Translations under genes and position numbers: made by a program | From: Neckera pumila | Taxonomy: Eukaryota; Streptophyta; Bryopsida; Hypnales; Neckeraceae | DNA length: 64,000 nucleotides | Assembly (NCBI GenBank): GCA_963969595.1 | Contig: OZ018413.1 | Coordinates: 9,290,211 to 9,354,210 of the forward strand | Direction of reading: 5' to 3' | Part shown: one piece after another, positions 32,276 to 45,132 of the stretch | How the letters are laid out: every line of letters starts with the position of its first letter | Numbering within the stretch: position 1 is the stretch's first letter | The notes under the pieces: model-generated | Databases searched by the model: none | Told to the model about the DNA's origin: nothing | The model's input: the letters and a program-made list of their open reading frames with translations, nothing else

Positions 32276-34161
32276 ATACCAAGAATGATAGATTTGATGC
32301 TTGGATCTAAAACTTTCACTACAAGAAAAAGGGACCCTAAGTAACAAAAGATGAATGCATTTACGTTGATTATGACAAAAATAATTTGGGTTCAAGTGAT
32401 TTGGTAACCCTCTAAACATCAATCAAAATAATTTTGTTGATTTGATCCAAATAAAACTTGCTCAGCTGATTTGGCAATCCTCTTAACATCATTTTCATTT
32501 TCTCACATATTGTAATTTCTATTAATCAATTTCTTTCATTAGGGCAAGGTTGGCAAAAAATTATTATTTAAAAGTATGCCAAAAATAAAATAAAACGAAT
32601 AAAAGAAATTGTTGAATTTAGCAAAAATCAAACAACAAAAATATGGCACAAATTGAAAATGTTCAATGTTAGTCGAAAAGTCCCAAATAAAGTCCAGTGA
32701 CTATTTATCATCAAGTAATTTTTAAATGGCATGGTGAAGGACTTACTTCAATGACATTTAGTGAGTATGTAGGGTAGAGAGGTTGTTTTTATAATGAAAT
32801 CCACGGTCCGTCATGAATCCTCAAAGGATATGGGACAAGTTGAAGATGAGAGCTTCACTACTCATTGTCAAAATGTAGGAATTGTGTGCAAAGTAGAATT
32901 TTAGACCTCATTTTGGCATAGTAAAACAACTTTTATCAAGAACTTTGAACTATAAAAAATTACAAAATAAACCTAAAATTAATCTCTAAAAATCTATTTG
33001 AGCTTTCAAGCCTCCAATAAAAAATTATGGACAAATTTTAGAGAGAATGTTTGACATTGTCCAAAAAACTGTTCCTTCCAACCCCTCTAAAATTTGACCA
33101 TTACTTTTGATTGGAGGCTTGAAATCTCAAATGGATTTTTAGAAATGGAAGTTATTTTGATTTTACACATTAACTTAGTTCAAATTTTATTAAAAAATAA
33201 CTCTATATTGCCTAAATGAGGTCTAAAATTCTACTTTTTAACCTCAATTCTTAGTTTTGACTAAACTAGGAGCGGTTGAGCTCCTACTAATCCTCATTTA
33301 CATATCCCATGTAGGTTATCTTACCTCCTACCACCCCACTAGTATGAAGACCCTATCCTCTCCTCTCTACCTACACCAAGATAAGTGGTATCATAGTTGA
33401 ATTGCTTCATATATTGAACTACTTTGAATGTAGTGGTAGATTTTGGCATTCAAAGTTCAATTGCTATACATATTGAATTATTTTGAATACATAATGTTAA
33501 ATTTTTAAAGTCAATTTTTAAAGTGTAGAATCTAATTTGGAAACCTTAATTAATTATTGGGCATCAATGTGCTAGCTGTTGACATGCAATCCAATTTGCG
33601 TTGCGGTCTACTGACGTGGTTAGCACTCCATTGTGGCTACGTAGGCTGGGTTTTTTTTTCCGTAAAGGACAAGATGAACAATGATTAATTATGGTACGGT
33701 TCTTGAGGCAGTTGTGGCACATTAGGATTGCCTCCAAGATTTCAATATTGCAACCAACCCTTGATGGATTTTGCAATTAGACCTTGGTTGGAAATAGGAA
33801 AGTCTATATGACTAGAAAGTATAAAAAACTCTTCATCTGAAAAGTTTATAGTAAATACTTTTTGAGAAATAAAAATCTGAAAAATTATGAAAACTTTCTG
33901 AATTCTATTTTGCACATAGAAAAATTTCCTCATTGAAGAAATTTGCCTTGTAGATATGCATAACTCTTTAAATGATTGAAAATGGGTTGCCTCCCCTAGG
34001 TCTTGGGCTTGAGATTATTTTATCTCAAGGTTATTTTATTTTGTTATTTATGCCATTACACATGCAACTATTAAATCGATCAGCTGAAATGGTCAAGTCA
34101 AAGGCTTCACACCAATAAATATTAGGCACAGCTTAGATGTCATACGTTGAAAGTGTGCATC

Positions 34162-34233
34162 CATTACAAAAAAATTTAGGCCTCAACAAGATTGCGAGTG
34201 CATGATTTCGGCACCTGTGGGGTGCAATTATGG

Positions 34234-34264
<31 letters not shown>

Positions 34265-34484
34265 TTTTGAAAGAGAACAAAATTTTATAGTTTTTTTCTT
34301 TTTGGGAAAAAAAAAATTAAATTGTTTTTCAAAATGACATGGCGCTGACGTGGTGTTGACAGCGTTGACGTGGTCAAAATGCAACCATGTCACATTTTCA
34401 ATTTTTTTTTTTTTTTTTTCCATAATATCACCAAGGGGGGGCCAGGCTTAGCGGCCTTGTTGAGGCCTCATATTTTTTGTAATG
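34162..34484. mobile_element. 323 bp MITE, ends CATTACAAAAAAATTTAGGC
   Basis: The inverted ends are CATTACAAAAAAATTTAGGC, then CTCAAC, and GTTGAGGCCTCATATTTTTT, then GTAATG. It is absent from the paralogous site near 17942 (GTGCATCTTCCATTG). The body holds an ATTTTTATTTTTATT tract and the phrase TGACGTGGT. The GGCCTC subterminal core links it to 18489-18781 and 59339-59613. Confidence 0.75.
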
Positions 34485-35485
34485 CTTCCATTGCAATTTG
34501 CATTGTAACTATTGATGTTCAAATTCAGAGTGGAGTTGGCTATTCCTCACCTCTTCTAATTAAAAAAAATGGCTAACAACTGCACCAAGTAGGAAATTAG
34601 GTTGCCCCACACTAATTTCTCGACATTCTATACTAAATCAATATTATAGTTACTATAGAAGGATGCAATGATGTGGGAAACATGTGTGCTGCATGGGTTG
34701 GTGTACTATTCATAGCTTGGGATTAGAAAATGGGTTGTGCTTCCATCTGGACAAGCAATGAGTCATGAGGTAATTGGTATAATTTCTTAGGGATAAGGCA
34801 ACCTAATTGTCAAGGCAACCTAATTTCACTATTTAGTATACATGATTTCTTTTATTCCACGTCTAAAGATACATATTGTATTCACATCTGACAATAACAA
34901 GCAGCTACACAATGAGAGTCTCTATCTTTGAAGCATTGGCTAGCTTTTTAAGTGAAGTCTTACTTTATACTTTCACATGTAAGCTTTGTTAATGCAAAGC
35001 CTCCTCTCTTTTGGTCCAAAACATATATTTGTTCAAAATCTATAACTCAATCCTTTCTAATGAGACACTTTGAAATTGCACATTCTATGCTTTTATTAAA
35101 ATTTGTCATGATATCTATATATTTGATTGGACAACTTCTACACGCACAATTGTGAACATGCATAAGCATGCTAATAGAAGCACATTTTTCCCTCAAGGTA
35201 AAGTCAATAGAATGGTATGAAAGCTCAAAGGCAAAACAAATGGAGGAGTACCCTAGATATACAATGGCAACATCGATAGAGAAGTTTGAGTGTTTGGATT
35301 GTGTGAAGCAAAAAGGACTATAGAAGCAATTTTAGTTTCATACTTTCATAGCATAATTTATATATATGTATTGCTCAACAAGATTCTCTATTGGAATCTA
35401 AATTGACTTTCAAATCTAGGGAATTCATTTTGAAAGCTAGTTCAGAAACTAGGCAGTCTGTCCAATTTATGTCCAAATTCTATTA

Positions 35486-35489
35486 TTAA
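35486..35489. other. Empty TTAA target site
   Basis: Single TTAA in continuous unit-2 sequence at the exact place where unit 1 holds the 922 bp element 19263-20184. Confidence 0.8.
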
Positions 35490-36239
35490 AGCCTTTTTGT
35501 GCTATTATCCATTGCATATCTTAAAGTTTGAATTGTGCCTCTATGCACTATTGGTGCGTAGTGCTAGAACTAATTTTGGTAGCTAAATTTGTAGCACAAA
35601 TATGATGAATTACTTTAGAATTACAATTAAATTCCAAATTGAATAGCCTTGCCATGCACTAACTACAAGATGCACTAGCATCATTTGATTTTGAATTGAT
35701 GGATTCTTATGGAAGTGATGAATTGCATTGAAGGTGAGACAAATTACTCATATAAAAGAAAAACGATAAATCAATAATTAAATTTTTAGTAAGGTTAGAT
35801 TATTTCAAAAGCTTTTGTCAGCATTTAAAAATATATTCTCCATAATTCATAGAGAAGTCTGTCCATGGGCACAATGATCATTCAAAGCTCTTTCCAAAAG
35901 AAAAAAGAATAATTCTAGTCTTTTGACCACCATGAATGAAGTTTGTTGGAGATAGTTCTACTATCTAAGCCATGTGAAGCTGTTTCCATTGTAACAAAGA
36001 CTTTTCCATAAGCTTCATAAATTTTTAGAAGCCGCAATTCTTCAAATGATATCCGAGAGCAATTCAGTTCTAAAAATGGGTAAATATTTTGCATTGTACA
36101 TGATATATCGAATGACTTCCTAATACACTGGGCTTGATAAAGCTTGTCATGTAAGAGATGCTCCATTTTTATGTTCACTAGCAATAATGCAATGCAAGTA
36201 ACTAGAGAAAAATGGGAATTCAATCTTTGGTTTTGATAA

Positions 36240-36433
36240 ATGGGCAATTTCATTAAAATGGTAGTATTCCAAGTGCCACTTTAACAGTGTGCCATTTTCA
36301 CCATCTAGGATAGCTATAGATTTCAAAACGGTTGTTCTGAACCATCTAGGACAAGTATAGATTTGAAACGGCCGTTTTGAACTGTTTTCACGCCATTTCA
36401 GAAAAATATCACCATTTTCATGAAATTGCCCAT
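36240..36433. mobile_element. Unit-2 copy of the ATGGGCAATTTCAT MITE
   Basis: It occupies the same position as 20946-21138 in unit 1, so it was present before the unit duplication. The end repeats are slightly better preserved here (CATTAAAATGG). Confidence 0.65.
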
Positions 36434-38721
36434 TTAATTAGGCGGTGTTCCACACACTACTTTGGTAATTGCAACCTCAAATTAAAATTTACACTTGCCC
36501 TAGTATTTAGAGCATTGAATGCACAAAAGTATGCCAAGCTTCTCCAAGCCGGAGTTGTGCCAAATTAGTAAAGTTGGCAATTTCTTTAGAATAAGCAGGT
36601 CAAATATATCACATCCCTTGAAACTAACACCCCTTAGAGCATGCTGAAAATTGCTGTTTACTGATTCATAGAGTTTTCCTCACCGTATCTCTGTCTTGCA
36701 ACTTTCACATTTAGTCTGGAAGTTTTTTCAATGTAGTGTAGTTTCTCCTTACATGGCAAGCAGATTGCTTTATCTTCTACGTAGTATGTAAATTGTCCTT
36801 TCATGTTACCAGATGCTGATGCAATCAACTCAATCAAGGTCAGACATCTTCATGGGAAGTTGCAGTTGTTGTAATTTGGACAGGTTTCACAAAACTGGCA
36901 GGCATGAAAATGGTTGTAAATAACTGGCAGCGCTGTAAGTGTACCACCAAAAACTAGAGGAATTTGAGTCAATCAAGGAAAAATAGAGCAATTTTTATTT
37001 GAGTTTTTCGACTAAAATCTCAAATCGAATGGCTGAACCATAAATCTATAAATTTTTGAGGTTTTTGAATCACACCTAATAGAGCTTAAAAACTAGAATT
37101 TAAAAAAACCATCCTAAATAGAAATTTTAACAAACATTACCCGATCAAAACCGGTTTGGCACTTTGGAATGTGCCAATTTAACAAATAGGAGATCCTTTA
37201 AGGTGCCTTTGTACATCGAATTTTGTCAAAACGTATACCTATTGTTCATTTAAGAACCCAAATCTATGATAATCATACTTGTCTTATGAGATTTGTGTCC
37301 ACAAAGATGAGGTATACATTGTGATGCAGTTAGATAAGGGTTGCAAGTAGGTGAGCTTACCTTACATTCTGAATGAAATAGCGGCGTTCTTACTACGAGC
37401 TGTTGTTGGACGTGGCTTGTGTCAATTTACCAGTCATTCATGTCAGTAATTTGGATCCAAGCTCAGATGGTCTCATTTGTTAACAATGGTGTGCTTCAGA
37501 GCACCATAATGGTGCACAAAACTAGGACTGGCACAGATCTGAGATTCAGACAGGAACTTCAATTTCGCTGAATTGGCGAAAATTCACGACTTGGGCTCTT
37601 TTAAAGGCAAAACTCTGCTACGGTTCATTTGTTCATCCGTCTGCGTCTTCAATCCAAGTTTCTGACCCAGTTCTAGTCCTGAATGCGTCCGCTTTGTGAA
37701 ACTATTAATGCCAATGAATTTAAATACTTGGATTTGTAGGGCATAGCGACTTCCGAATACGACCCACCATGCAGGAAAATTACAGAGGACGAAGAATTTC
37801 TCAAGTCCAATAGATCTGAAGGTCGACATACACGTACAATATCATAGCTCATGCTCATATTTGTTGATTTCCTTGTCAACCTTCTCCACAGTATTCCACT
37901 TCTGTTTCCTCCACACTTGTAAAGCAAAGGCTCCACATCTGACATGAATGGGTGTACGTGGAGGAACACATCCATTTCCATGAGCTTACAAATAGGAGGA
38001 AGTTGTTTTCCTCGGGTCATAATACACTAAGTTTTCCACAAGTCATGTCACGATTGTCCCATTCAGTTGATCATTCAAGCACATTCGGCGGCTACATGAT
38101 TCAAGTTCAAAGCACATAAACTGGCAGGCACCTGGCTAGCTAGTGATCAATCAAAGCACCTAATTCGGTAATTTTTTCCTAATTTTTACCTAATTTCTAA
38201 AAATGGTGTACTATCCAAGAATAGACCCCAATTGGATCTCACACTTTGCAGTTTAGGGGCTTTTAGTAATCGAAGCTAAAAACGAAAGTCAATTTTGTCA
38301 AATCAATGGAATCGTCGGAATCCCACGACTTTGACAAATTTCCGGTCACATGGACTGAAAACGTAAACCTGTAAGAGTCCAAACTGAAAAGCTCTGTGCA
38401 GCTGCATGTGACCATCTTTGCTCCCCGAATCGTCCCCATTTGGCGAAATGGACGATTATGTTGCAAACTAAGGGAGGAACGAACTCTTACAGAGATGTGA
38501 CCGTTCCTTCTGCATGCATCTCGTAAAATGGAAATGTATATCACCAACACTCAACTCTGATCAAAACTAGATACAGCATTTCGTGTGCACTAAGAAATCT
38601 AGAGGGCCTCAGTAGTCCCTTCGCAAATTACAATCATCTCGGACATCACAGCTTATCAGATCACTTGAATGAACAAGTATATGAATGACTTAATTGTGAA
38701 GTACACACCCAGTGAAGTGCG

Positions 38722-38727
38722 TTTATT
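38722..38727 (-). terminator. Poly(A) signal for GLP2 (AATAAA)
   Basis: Minus-strand AATAAA 210 bases past the GLP2 stop, with the same context as in GLP1. Confidence 0.55.
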
Positions 38728-38936
38728 AGGGACGATTCCAGTCCACACCACCGGTGAATGTCACTGGCTGGAATCAGGGTTGGAACACTTGTATAATACC
38801 CTGAATACACATGAAAGTTCAAATCAAATCAGAAAGACCCTAGCTAAGGAATGAATTCCACTTATTTTCTACGCTGAACGTACTCCAGTTCCGCTTCAGC
38901 TGCTGCTCGTGGAATTAGCCATACAGTAACTAGTGA

Positions 38937-39617
38937 TCAAGGGTGACCGGGGTACGAGGCCTTGAGGAGCTTGGCCGTGGCGGCGTCCACGCCGAAAGAC
39001 TTCTCGATCACGGCGCTGGTGATGTTGGGCGTGAAGATTTGGTTGGCGGAGAGCATCAGACCCGGATTCTGCGACGTCAGCGTGTTGAAGGTGACGGCTC
39101 TCTCGTTGCCCACGTTCAGCTGGAAGTGCAGCATCGCGCGCGGAAACACGATGACGTCGCCCTTCTCCAAGGTGGCCGCGTACAGCACCTTGTCGTCGCT
39201 GACGAAGCCCGTGTAGATGCGTCCCTTCAACACGAGCAGCGTCTCGGTGGCGCGCGGGTGCGTGTGCAGCGGCACCACGCCGCCCAGGTCGAAGTCCAGT
39301 CGTGCGTGCGTGACGCCCTGCGTGTTGAGTCCCGGGAACTCCGTGGGCGTGGCCAGCGCCACGACGGCCCCCGTGGGCGTCTGCTTGACGTCGGCGCCTG
39401 GCGCTCGGAAGCCGGTGAAGACGAAGTCTTTCGCGGAGACGCTGCTTCGCGGTCTGCAGGCGTATCCGTTGACGAGAGGCGCCGTGGGCGACAGATCCGC
39501 CACGCAGAAGTCTTGCAGCGGGTCGGGGTCGGCGGCCTTGACAGTGCCCACGACCAGCATTATCGCACAGCAGGCAACAACCAGAAGCATGGCGCTTCCC
39601 CTTCTGGAGCCGGCCAT
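38937..39617 (-). CDS. Germin-like protein 2 (secreted cupin)
   Basis: 226 residues from the ATG at 39617. By eye the whole coding sequence is the same as GLP1 base for base, although the neighbouring 5' leader differs (for example the bases just upstream of the ATG) and the far upstream DNA carries a ~490 bp deletion. All germin landmarks are kept: signal peptide, Cys38/Cys54, His118/His120/Glu125 and His164. The gene has its own TATA box and AATAAA, so it should be expressible on its own. It lies 15.3 kb from GLP1 and 9.5 kb from GLP3. Identity of coding but not flanking sequence suggests conversion as well as duplication. Confidence 0.96.
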   Translation of the reverse strand: MAGSRRGSAMLLVVACCAIMLVVGTVKAADPDPLQDFCVADLSPTAPLVNGYACRPRSSVSAKDFVFTGFRAPGADVKQTPTGAVVALATPTEFPGLNTQGVTHARLDFDLGGVVPLHTHPRATETLLVLKGRIYTGFVSDDKVLYAATLEKGDVIVFPRAMLHFQLNVGNERAVTFNTLTSQNPGLMLSANQIFTPNITSAVIEKSFGVDAATAKLLKASYPGHP

Positions 39618-39843
39618 TGCTGCAATCAAGCGACCCAGCTGATCAAGCTGATGAAGCTAGACGTACTAACGAGCGAATAGATGAGCACTTGCAATGTATG
39701 TACGTCAAGCTCAAGTACTGCAATTCTAGCCAGCTCACCAGCGACAGAGATGAACACAAGCAAGTTTATATGTAAATCAGTTCCGCTGTTCAGGAACCAA
39801 AGATGGTTGTGGAGATTGATGATGGAATACCCCGTTGCTGAGG

Positions 39844-39851
39844 TATATATA
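39844..39851 (-). promoter_or_regulatory. TATA box of GLP2
   Basis: TATATATA about 230 bases upstream of the ATG, aligned with that of GLP1. The CCACGTACGT cores follow at about 39879-39889. Confidence 0.55.
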
Positions 39852-40204
39852 CTCCCGGCAAGCCGCGTGAACTACAGGTACCACGTACGTATGTTCTCTC
39901 TCAGTCCCCATGTCAATTTGGACTCGACGCACTAGACCTTCCCGGACATTTTCTGTATGTTGCGAGGAAAGCATGTGATCGAGTTGCCTTCACTCGGGCA
40001 GTTGACTCCGCAGCTTTCATCCTACGTGCGGAAAGCATTCATGAGAATGAGTTTGGCAAACTGTCGGCAAGGAAATGTGGCCATCGGTCAACGTAACTTA
40101 GCTTGCGAAGAGCTGCTCGATAGAGCTTGAATAAATTAATGGACTGAAACTGGGGCCCTCGCAGCTAGAGGAAAACTGAAGATATTTGGCAGTTATCTTG
40201 ATTA

Positions 40205-42728
40205 AAAAAACCTCAAGAATCATTCGGAAACGGAGCGCTTACTAACATCACAAATCGTGGCTTCTCAATGAACCCCTGGAGCTTCATGAAAACCCTTTGG
40301 ATGCTGATTGTGAACTGAGGACTCTGTTCTAGTATCCTTATGTGTGAACTTGTGATAGCTAGTCCTCACAATTATGGAAGTTTGTGGTATTTTTAGATCA
40401 AATCAATATAACGTAGTTTCCATTCCAAATAGTGTGACCATCACTCAATTACTTTTGTTGGCATTCATCCGTAATTCGCACACTTAGATGTAATTTTCAT
40501 CATATGGTTACACAAATTTGACCAAATTCATCCAAATTTAGTTCACACCTATTCAATTAGTGTGAGGTCATTATGCCCACACGCCCTGTTTAATATTTTG
40601 TAGTGATTGAATGATTCAAGTGCATAGGTCATCTTTCTTGTAAAAATTGGCACATTGTCATTGAAAATGATGGAAATATTTTTGTACACTCATGAAAAGA
40701 CTCATGATGGATTGAAAGTTTAGGTAGTGAATTGTATGGTGGGGTAAACAAGGAACTCATCATTTGGGTAGTGAAGTTTTAACTTGTTGGAGATGTTGTC
40801 AATGCTTGAATGCGCAAAGTCAATTTTGCATTTTTTGGTAAGTAATGTGAGTATTCTTTTTTTGCAAATTTCTTATATAAACTTGATAATTCTTGAATAT
40901 TGTTTGACCATTGATACACTACATTTGGGTTCCTATGACCTTATATCACTAGAAGGAAATGCAGGTTTTGTGACTATAAAGAACAATTGTTTTTTTAGTT
41001 GCATGGGACATTTTCAACTAGTGCTAATTTTCGGGCCTTACAGTCATTGTGGACTAGTTGTTTTCACTTCTCAGAATTGTACTTGGGTCGTTCCATGAAT
41101 GACCTTCCGTTTTTGTTCCAGTTTGGCTGTTTTTAGCCATTTTTTTAGAGGTACTATAAAATAGAAAAACATTCTTAAAAAAATATGGAAAGTATGAGAA
41201 ATGTATACACCTGTAAGAAGAAGATACCCTATGAAGGAAAAGAAAAAAAAATTCTTTAAATAGGAGAACTAGAAAACTGGAAAACCGCAAGAAAATTCAT
41301 ATTTTAGTATTTAATTTGTAAAAAACAGGAAAAGTAGTTTTAAAAAATACTAGAAAATGGCATTTGAGAAGACTTCATAGTAAAGAGATTTCACCAAAAA
41401 AATGATCCTAAAACCATCTTCAATATTTAGAATTGCATGCACAAGGGAGCCCTTTTTGCATGGACGTAGAGGATATAAAGTAAAATATTTTTTAATGCCC
41501 CTTGGTAGAAACATGAGTTCCTACTATGGGAATAGACCATAGAAATTTCAGCTCCATATCATTAAATTTGGGGACTCCTTATGTAGTAAAAATCCTAAAT
41601 CTCAAAACTTGATAAATTAGTTTAATTGATTTTTAAATATAAAATGATTTTTAAAAATTTCTAAAAAATACGAAATATGATTCAACTCATAGAAGACTCT
41701 CCTCTAAAAATTTTAAGTTCATACAAGTCATGCTTCTAAAGTTATTGCAATATGAAGCTTTGACACTACGTTTGTGACAATGTTTCAGTACTGGTCCTTC
41801 TTGCAATCACCCAGTTGTAAAGGACAATGAGTTTGTTTCTCATCCAATAGCCTAGTTGGAACTCTGTCGACGTATTTTTCTAATGTAGTTGCCTATGTGG
41901 CATTTATTGCCACATAAATTTTGTAGATTTTGAAATTCTAATCTCAATGATTTGTAGATTTTAAAATTTTAGATCTAGCTTCTTTTTTAGATTTCTAAGT
42001 TCAATTATTGGTATTTAATAGATTTCACTTGTTTAGGACACATTACAATTCCATAGGTTTTAAAATTTTATAGATTTTAATTATTTTGAGATTTCTATAA
42101 ACTGTAGAAATCTTAAGATTGGAAAAATTTTAAAATTCTATTAACACCGGTAGAATTCATTGCATAAGAATACAACAATGTACAAGTCCTATATGTTCAA
42201 TCTTATGGTTTTCTTGACAATTGATATGATGGCGAATTTCATTGAATTGGCGCCATTCCAAAACCTTGGCACTTTTATAGTTCCAAACGGCTATTCTGAA
42301 ATCTATACCTATCCTAGATGGTCAAAATGGCACTCCGTCAAAATGGCACGCGGAATACCGCCATTTTAATGAAATTTTCCATTATGGGACAATTGATATA
42401 AGACAATAAAAAAACAATAATTGTACAATTGCAATTGTTTTTTAGTCAAATTCAACTTTTGTGCACCTACTATTGTAGTCATTTTTTAGTCAAATTTAGT
42501 TTTTTGCAAGTGCAGATCGACACGGTGGATTCCGTAGAGCATAGACTTGTCCACATCAACAACTATGATGAATATTAGATGGTGAATAGCTCACATTCAT
42601 TCTAAATTTTAACTTTGTTATACTCCTGTGATCCTACATTTTATTCTAGTAACTATATATAATAATGTATACAAAAGATCGAGTGCTAATAAGAAAGACT
42701 ACAGTTGCAAGACAATCCTATAGAATAC
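40205..42728. repeat. Unit-2 GLP distal upstream DNA, with a private insertion
   Basis: Collinear with 53160-54955 except for about 41085-41805, which is absent from unit 4 near 54037. That ~720 bp segment is AT-rich and has no frame or clear inverted ends. A MITE of the ATGGGCAATTTCAT group is at 42229-42382. No supported gene. Confidence 0.6.
42229..42382. mobile_element. Short MITE, diverged ATGGGCAATTTCAT group
   Basis: 154 bp. The ends are ATGGCGAATTTCATTGAATT and, read inward, ATGGAAAATTTCATTAAAAT. The interior has CTATCCTAGATGG, as in the 193 bp version. The unit-4 copy is 54456-54609. Confidence 0.6.
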
Positions 42729-42731
42729 TTA

Positions 42732-42886
42732 CATTAGAAAAAATTTAGCCTTCCAGAGGGCTGCTCCACGGACCCCTTTAGTATCCTAAAGTTTTGTTTA
42801 TCGGGTCTAAAAAATTAGTGTTTCCCCTATTTTTGTGTTGCTGAAACTGTTGTGACAGTGCTGCAAGAATCTAGATTTTTGAATAA

Positions 42887-42917
<31 letters not shown>

Positions 42918-43059
42918 TATACATATATATATATATATATACAAACATACACTTGGACTGCTCACCAAGGGTACTTTTTCAGGTTGACAGGCCAAGTTTG
43001 AAATAGCTTAGCATGTCAACTTGGAGCGGCCCTCTGGAGGGCTGATTTTTGCTCTAATG
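42732..43059. mobile_element. MITE containing a TA/CA microsatellite
   Basis: 328 bp. The ends are CATTAGAAAAAATTTAGCC and GGGCTGATTTTTGCTCTAAT, belonging to the CATTAGGAAAAATTTCAGCC group. The interior includes an alternating (TA)n(CA)n(TA)n tract at about 42891-42942. Confidence 0.65.
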
Positions 43060-43250
43060 ATTATTCGGTTATGGTGGATACATTTTTCTTTGAGTGCATG
43101 TTTACCACACAATCACTAAAGTATAAGCAATCATTACCAACTTTATTTGAATATTGGCACCTCAAATGATGGTATGAATGTGGAAGGAAGAACCTATATG
43201 GTAAACCATCAATAAAGGGAATCATTAAGAAAAGTCAAGGAATAAATGTC
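43060..43250. other. Spacer between two MITEs
   Basis: AT-rich. No paralogue seen in the window and no frame. Confidence 0.4.
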
Positions 43251-43565
43251 CATTAGGAAAGATTTTAGCCCTCCAAAAGGTTGCGAATTAGGCATCCGCC
43301 CGGTGCAATTGTGGGAAAAAACCAAAATAAAATATTAGTTTTTAATATTTAAAAATTGGGTGCTGACATGGCACTAGTAGTGCTATGTCAAATTTATATA
43401 TGTTTGTTTTTAAAAAAAAAATTTAAATTAAAATTATTGATTTTTTTCAAAAAGAAATATTTTTCTAAGAAATGCTTTTTTTTTATTCATTCTAAAATTG
43501 CACCAGAGGGGTCCTATAAATCAATTCCTTAGTGGCCTTCTGGAGGGCTGAAATTTTTCCTAATG
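43251..43565. mobile_element. MITE, ends CATTAGGAAAGATTTTAGCC
   Basis: 315 bp. The right end is GGGCTGAAATTTTTCCTAAT. Close in sequence and layout to 7339-7599, including the GGTGCAATT and TGACATGGCA internal phrases. Confidence 0.7.
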
Positions 43566-43609
43566 ATAATGTGAATCCACTATTGGCATGTCCATTGGAT
43601 TTTTTGCAT

Positions 43610-45080
43610 TATATAGATGTGCTTGATTTTTGGGTATGTGATTGTGAACCTATGGTCAATAACTCAGTATAGAATCTCTATTGAGATGAACTTTGGAAAT
43701 GAATATTTCTTCAATTCTAAACCAAAGTACTCTCTTTTCAATTCAAGGCACTAATATTGTTTAAAAAGTAAGTACATCTAAATGTGTTAGAATATGCAAT
43801 TGAAAATTGGCATCTATTATCCAATGGCCTAATCTTTTGTTGGAAGTAAAAAGGATATAGTGGATTCTCTTCTTATGCATTTGGAGGATACTATACAAAT
43901 GAACAATAAATTTTTAAATTATTAGAAACTTATGTATCCAAAAGCAATCCTTAATTTTTAATAATAGATGCAATACATTGGAGGCTACAAAATCTATAGG
44001 AGTTGATTTTAGAGAGGGGTCCAAATAAGAAGCAGGTCCTTTAATTGCACCTTTAATTGCACCTTTAATTGCAATCAATATTTCCCTTCATCCAAATCCC
44101 CGGGTATGGAATTCATGTATTATATACAGGGGGCATTGACATTAAAATAGTTTAAACAAAGGCTTTTGTAAAAATTATATTAAACTAAAAATACCAAAAA
44201 GTTAGGTGAAGACCAAATTATAAGAAAATTACATGCAAAAAATGTTGAATTTCATAAATATTGGAAAAAAAAGACTTACAATATATATGAAGAACTGAAA
44301 TACCTATGTGGTTTTAAAAATTCCACATAAGATGTTTCCTCCAATTAAAATTGAATTTTTATTAAAAAGTTCCAAAAGTTGGGTACCTTGCCCTATGATA
44401 TATAGATATATAATGACAGTTTTTGCTTCCTTGTTCAAAGGCCTACAAGAATTTTCTACATTAAAACAAATTATATCCCTTAAGATTGGGCTAAAATGCA
44501 TTGTAAGTGATTATAATCAAGGCCATATAATATCAGAGTTGCATACCCAGGCCAAATCCAGTCAGTTTGTTTTTAATGTATGAGTTGCAAGGAGTGAAGA
44601 TTATACGTTATTGTCGTCAACGAACTCTGCTTTGCGAGGAAACTGCTGCCAACTCATTATCTTACATTTTGTGTTGACATGCCATGCTGCTCGCTCTCAC
44701 TACCCCGAAGGAACGTACGTCGCCTCCACCTTCGGAACTCATCTCCACAACCTCTTCCCGGAGTCCTTTCCACTTGAAAGCAGTTCATGTTCAATTCTGT
44801 TTACGTGCTCTAGAGTTATCAACTCGCCCGCGGCGAAAAGATTTCCTTTCCATGCATGTCCGACCATGTTGTGAATTAAGTCACCAATTCCGAAGGAACC
44901 CATGAATCGGCTTTTGGCGACCGAACGAGTAGCCATGGCCTGGTCTTTCGGTGCAGCTGGTCGATCGAACGAACGTCGGGATCCCCACTTCCAAACACTG
45001 TCCTGGAAGGCTCCAATACTGGTCTCTGCATGGAGAAGTCATGAAAAATCAGATCCAACATGCAAGGTATTTTTTTCGAG
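43610..45080 (+). repeat. Left arm of a ~1.4 kb inverted repeat around unit 3
   Basis: Reverse-complement similarity to 49350-50790: for example CCAAATCCCCGGGTATGG near 44090 against CCATACCCGGGGATTTGG near 50307, and the CGTTATTGTCGTCAACGAAC stretch near 44607 against its complement near 49815. The arms are clearly diverged, with several indels. This arm stops before the TATA box that the right arm supplies to GLP3. Confidence 0.85.
44739..44936 (-). pseudogene. 65-codon frame in the left arm, frameshifted in the right arm
   Basis: ATG at 44936, reading MATRSVAKSRFMGSFGIGDL, then IHNMVGHAWKGN and a charged tail to a TGA. Codon use looks plausible, but the right-arm copy starting with ATG at about 49485 loses the frame after IHT through a single-base difference. 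It is probably a fragment of some older gene now acting only as promoter-proximal DNA. No family is recognised. Confidence 0.25.
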
Positions 45081-45132
45081 CACATCTATATGTTGCAAAG
45101 AATCCAATGGATTGCAGCTATTCATAAGAATT

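Larger units (their letters stand above)
32276..38720. repeat. Unit-2 copy of the long GLP 3'-flanking block
   Basis: Collinear with 15877-23390 in unit 1 but without the TTAA-flanked insertion (empty site at 35486), the retroposon and the MITE at 18489. It has its own MITE at 34162. Near 38160-38290 it carries a stretch (TTTTTCCTAATTT … TTAGGGGCTTTTAGTAATCG) shared with unit 4 (50926-51020) but not with units 1 and 3. The 112-codon minus frame at 35915-36253 is the paralogue of 20636-20959. Confidence 0.85.

Noticed and set aside
34250..34420. Runs of ATTTTT and T tracts as a CRISPR-like array
   Set aside because: Low-complexity interior of a MITE, with no repeat/spacer structure; the context is eukaryotic.
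42891..42942. Alternating TA/CA tract as a possible origin or promoter
   Set aside because: A simple microsatellite inside a MITE; no gene follows.
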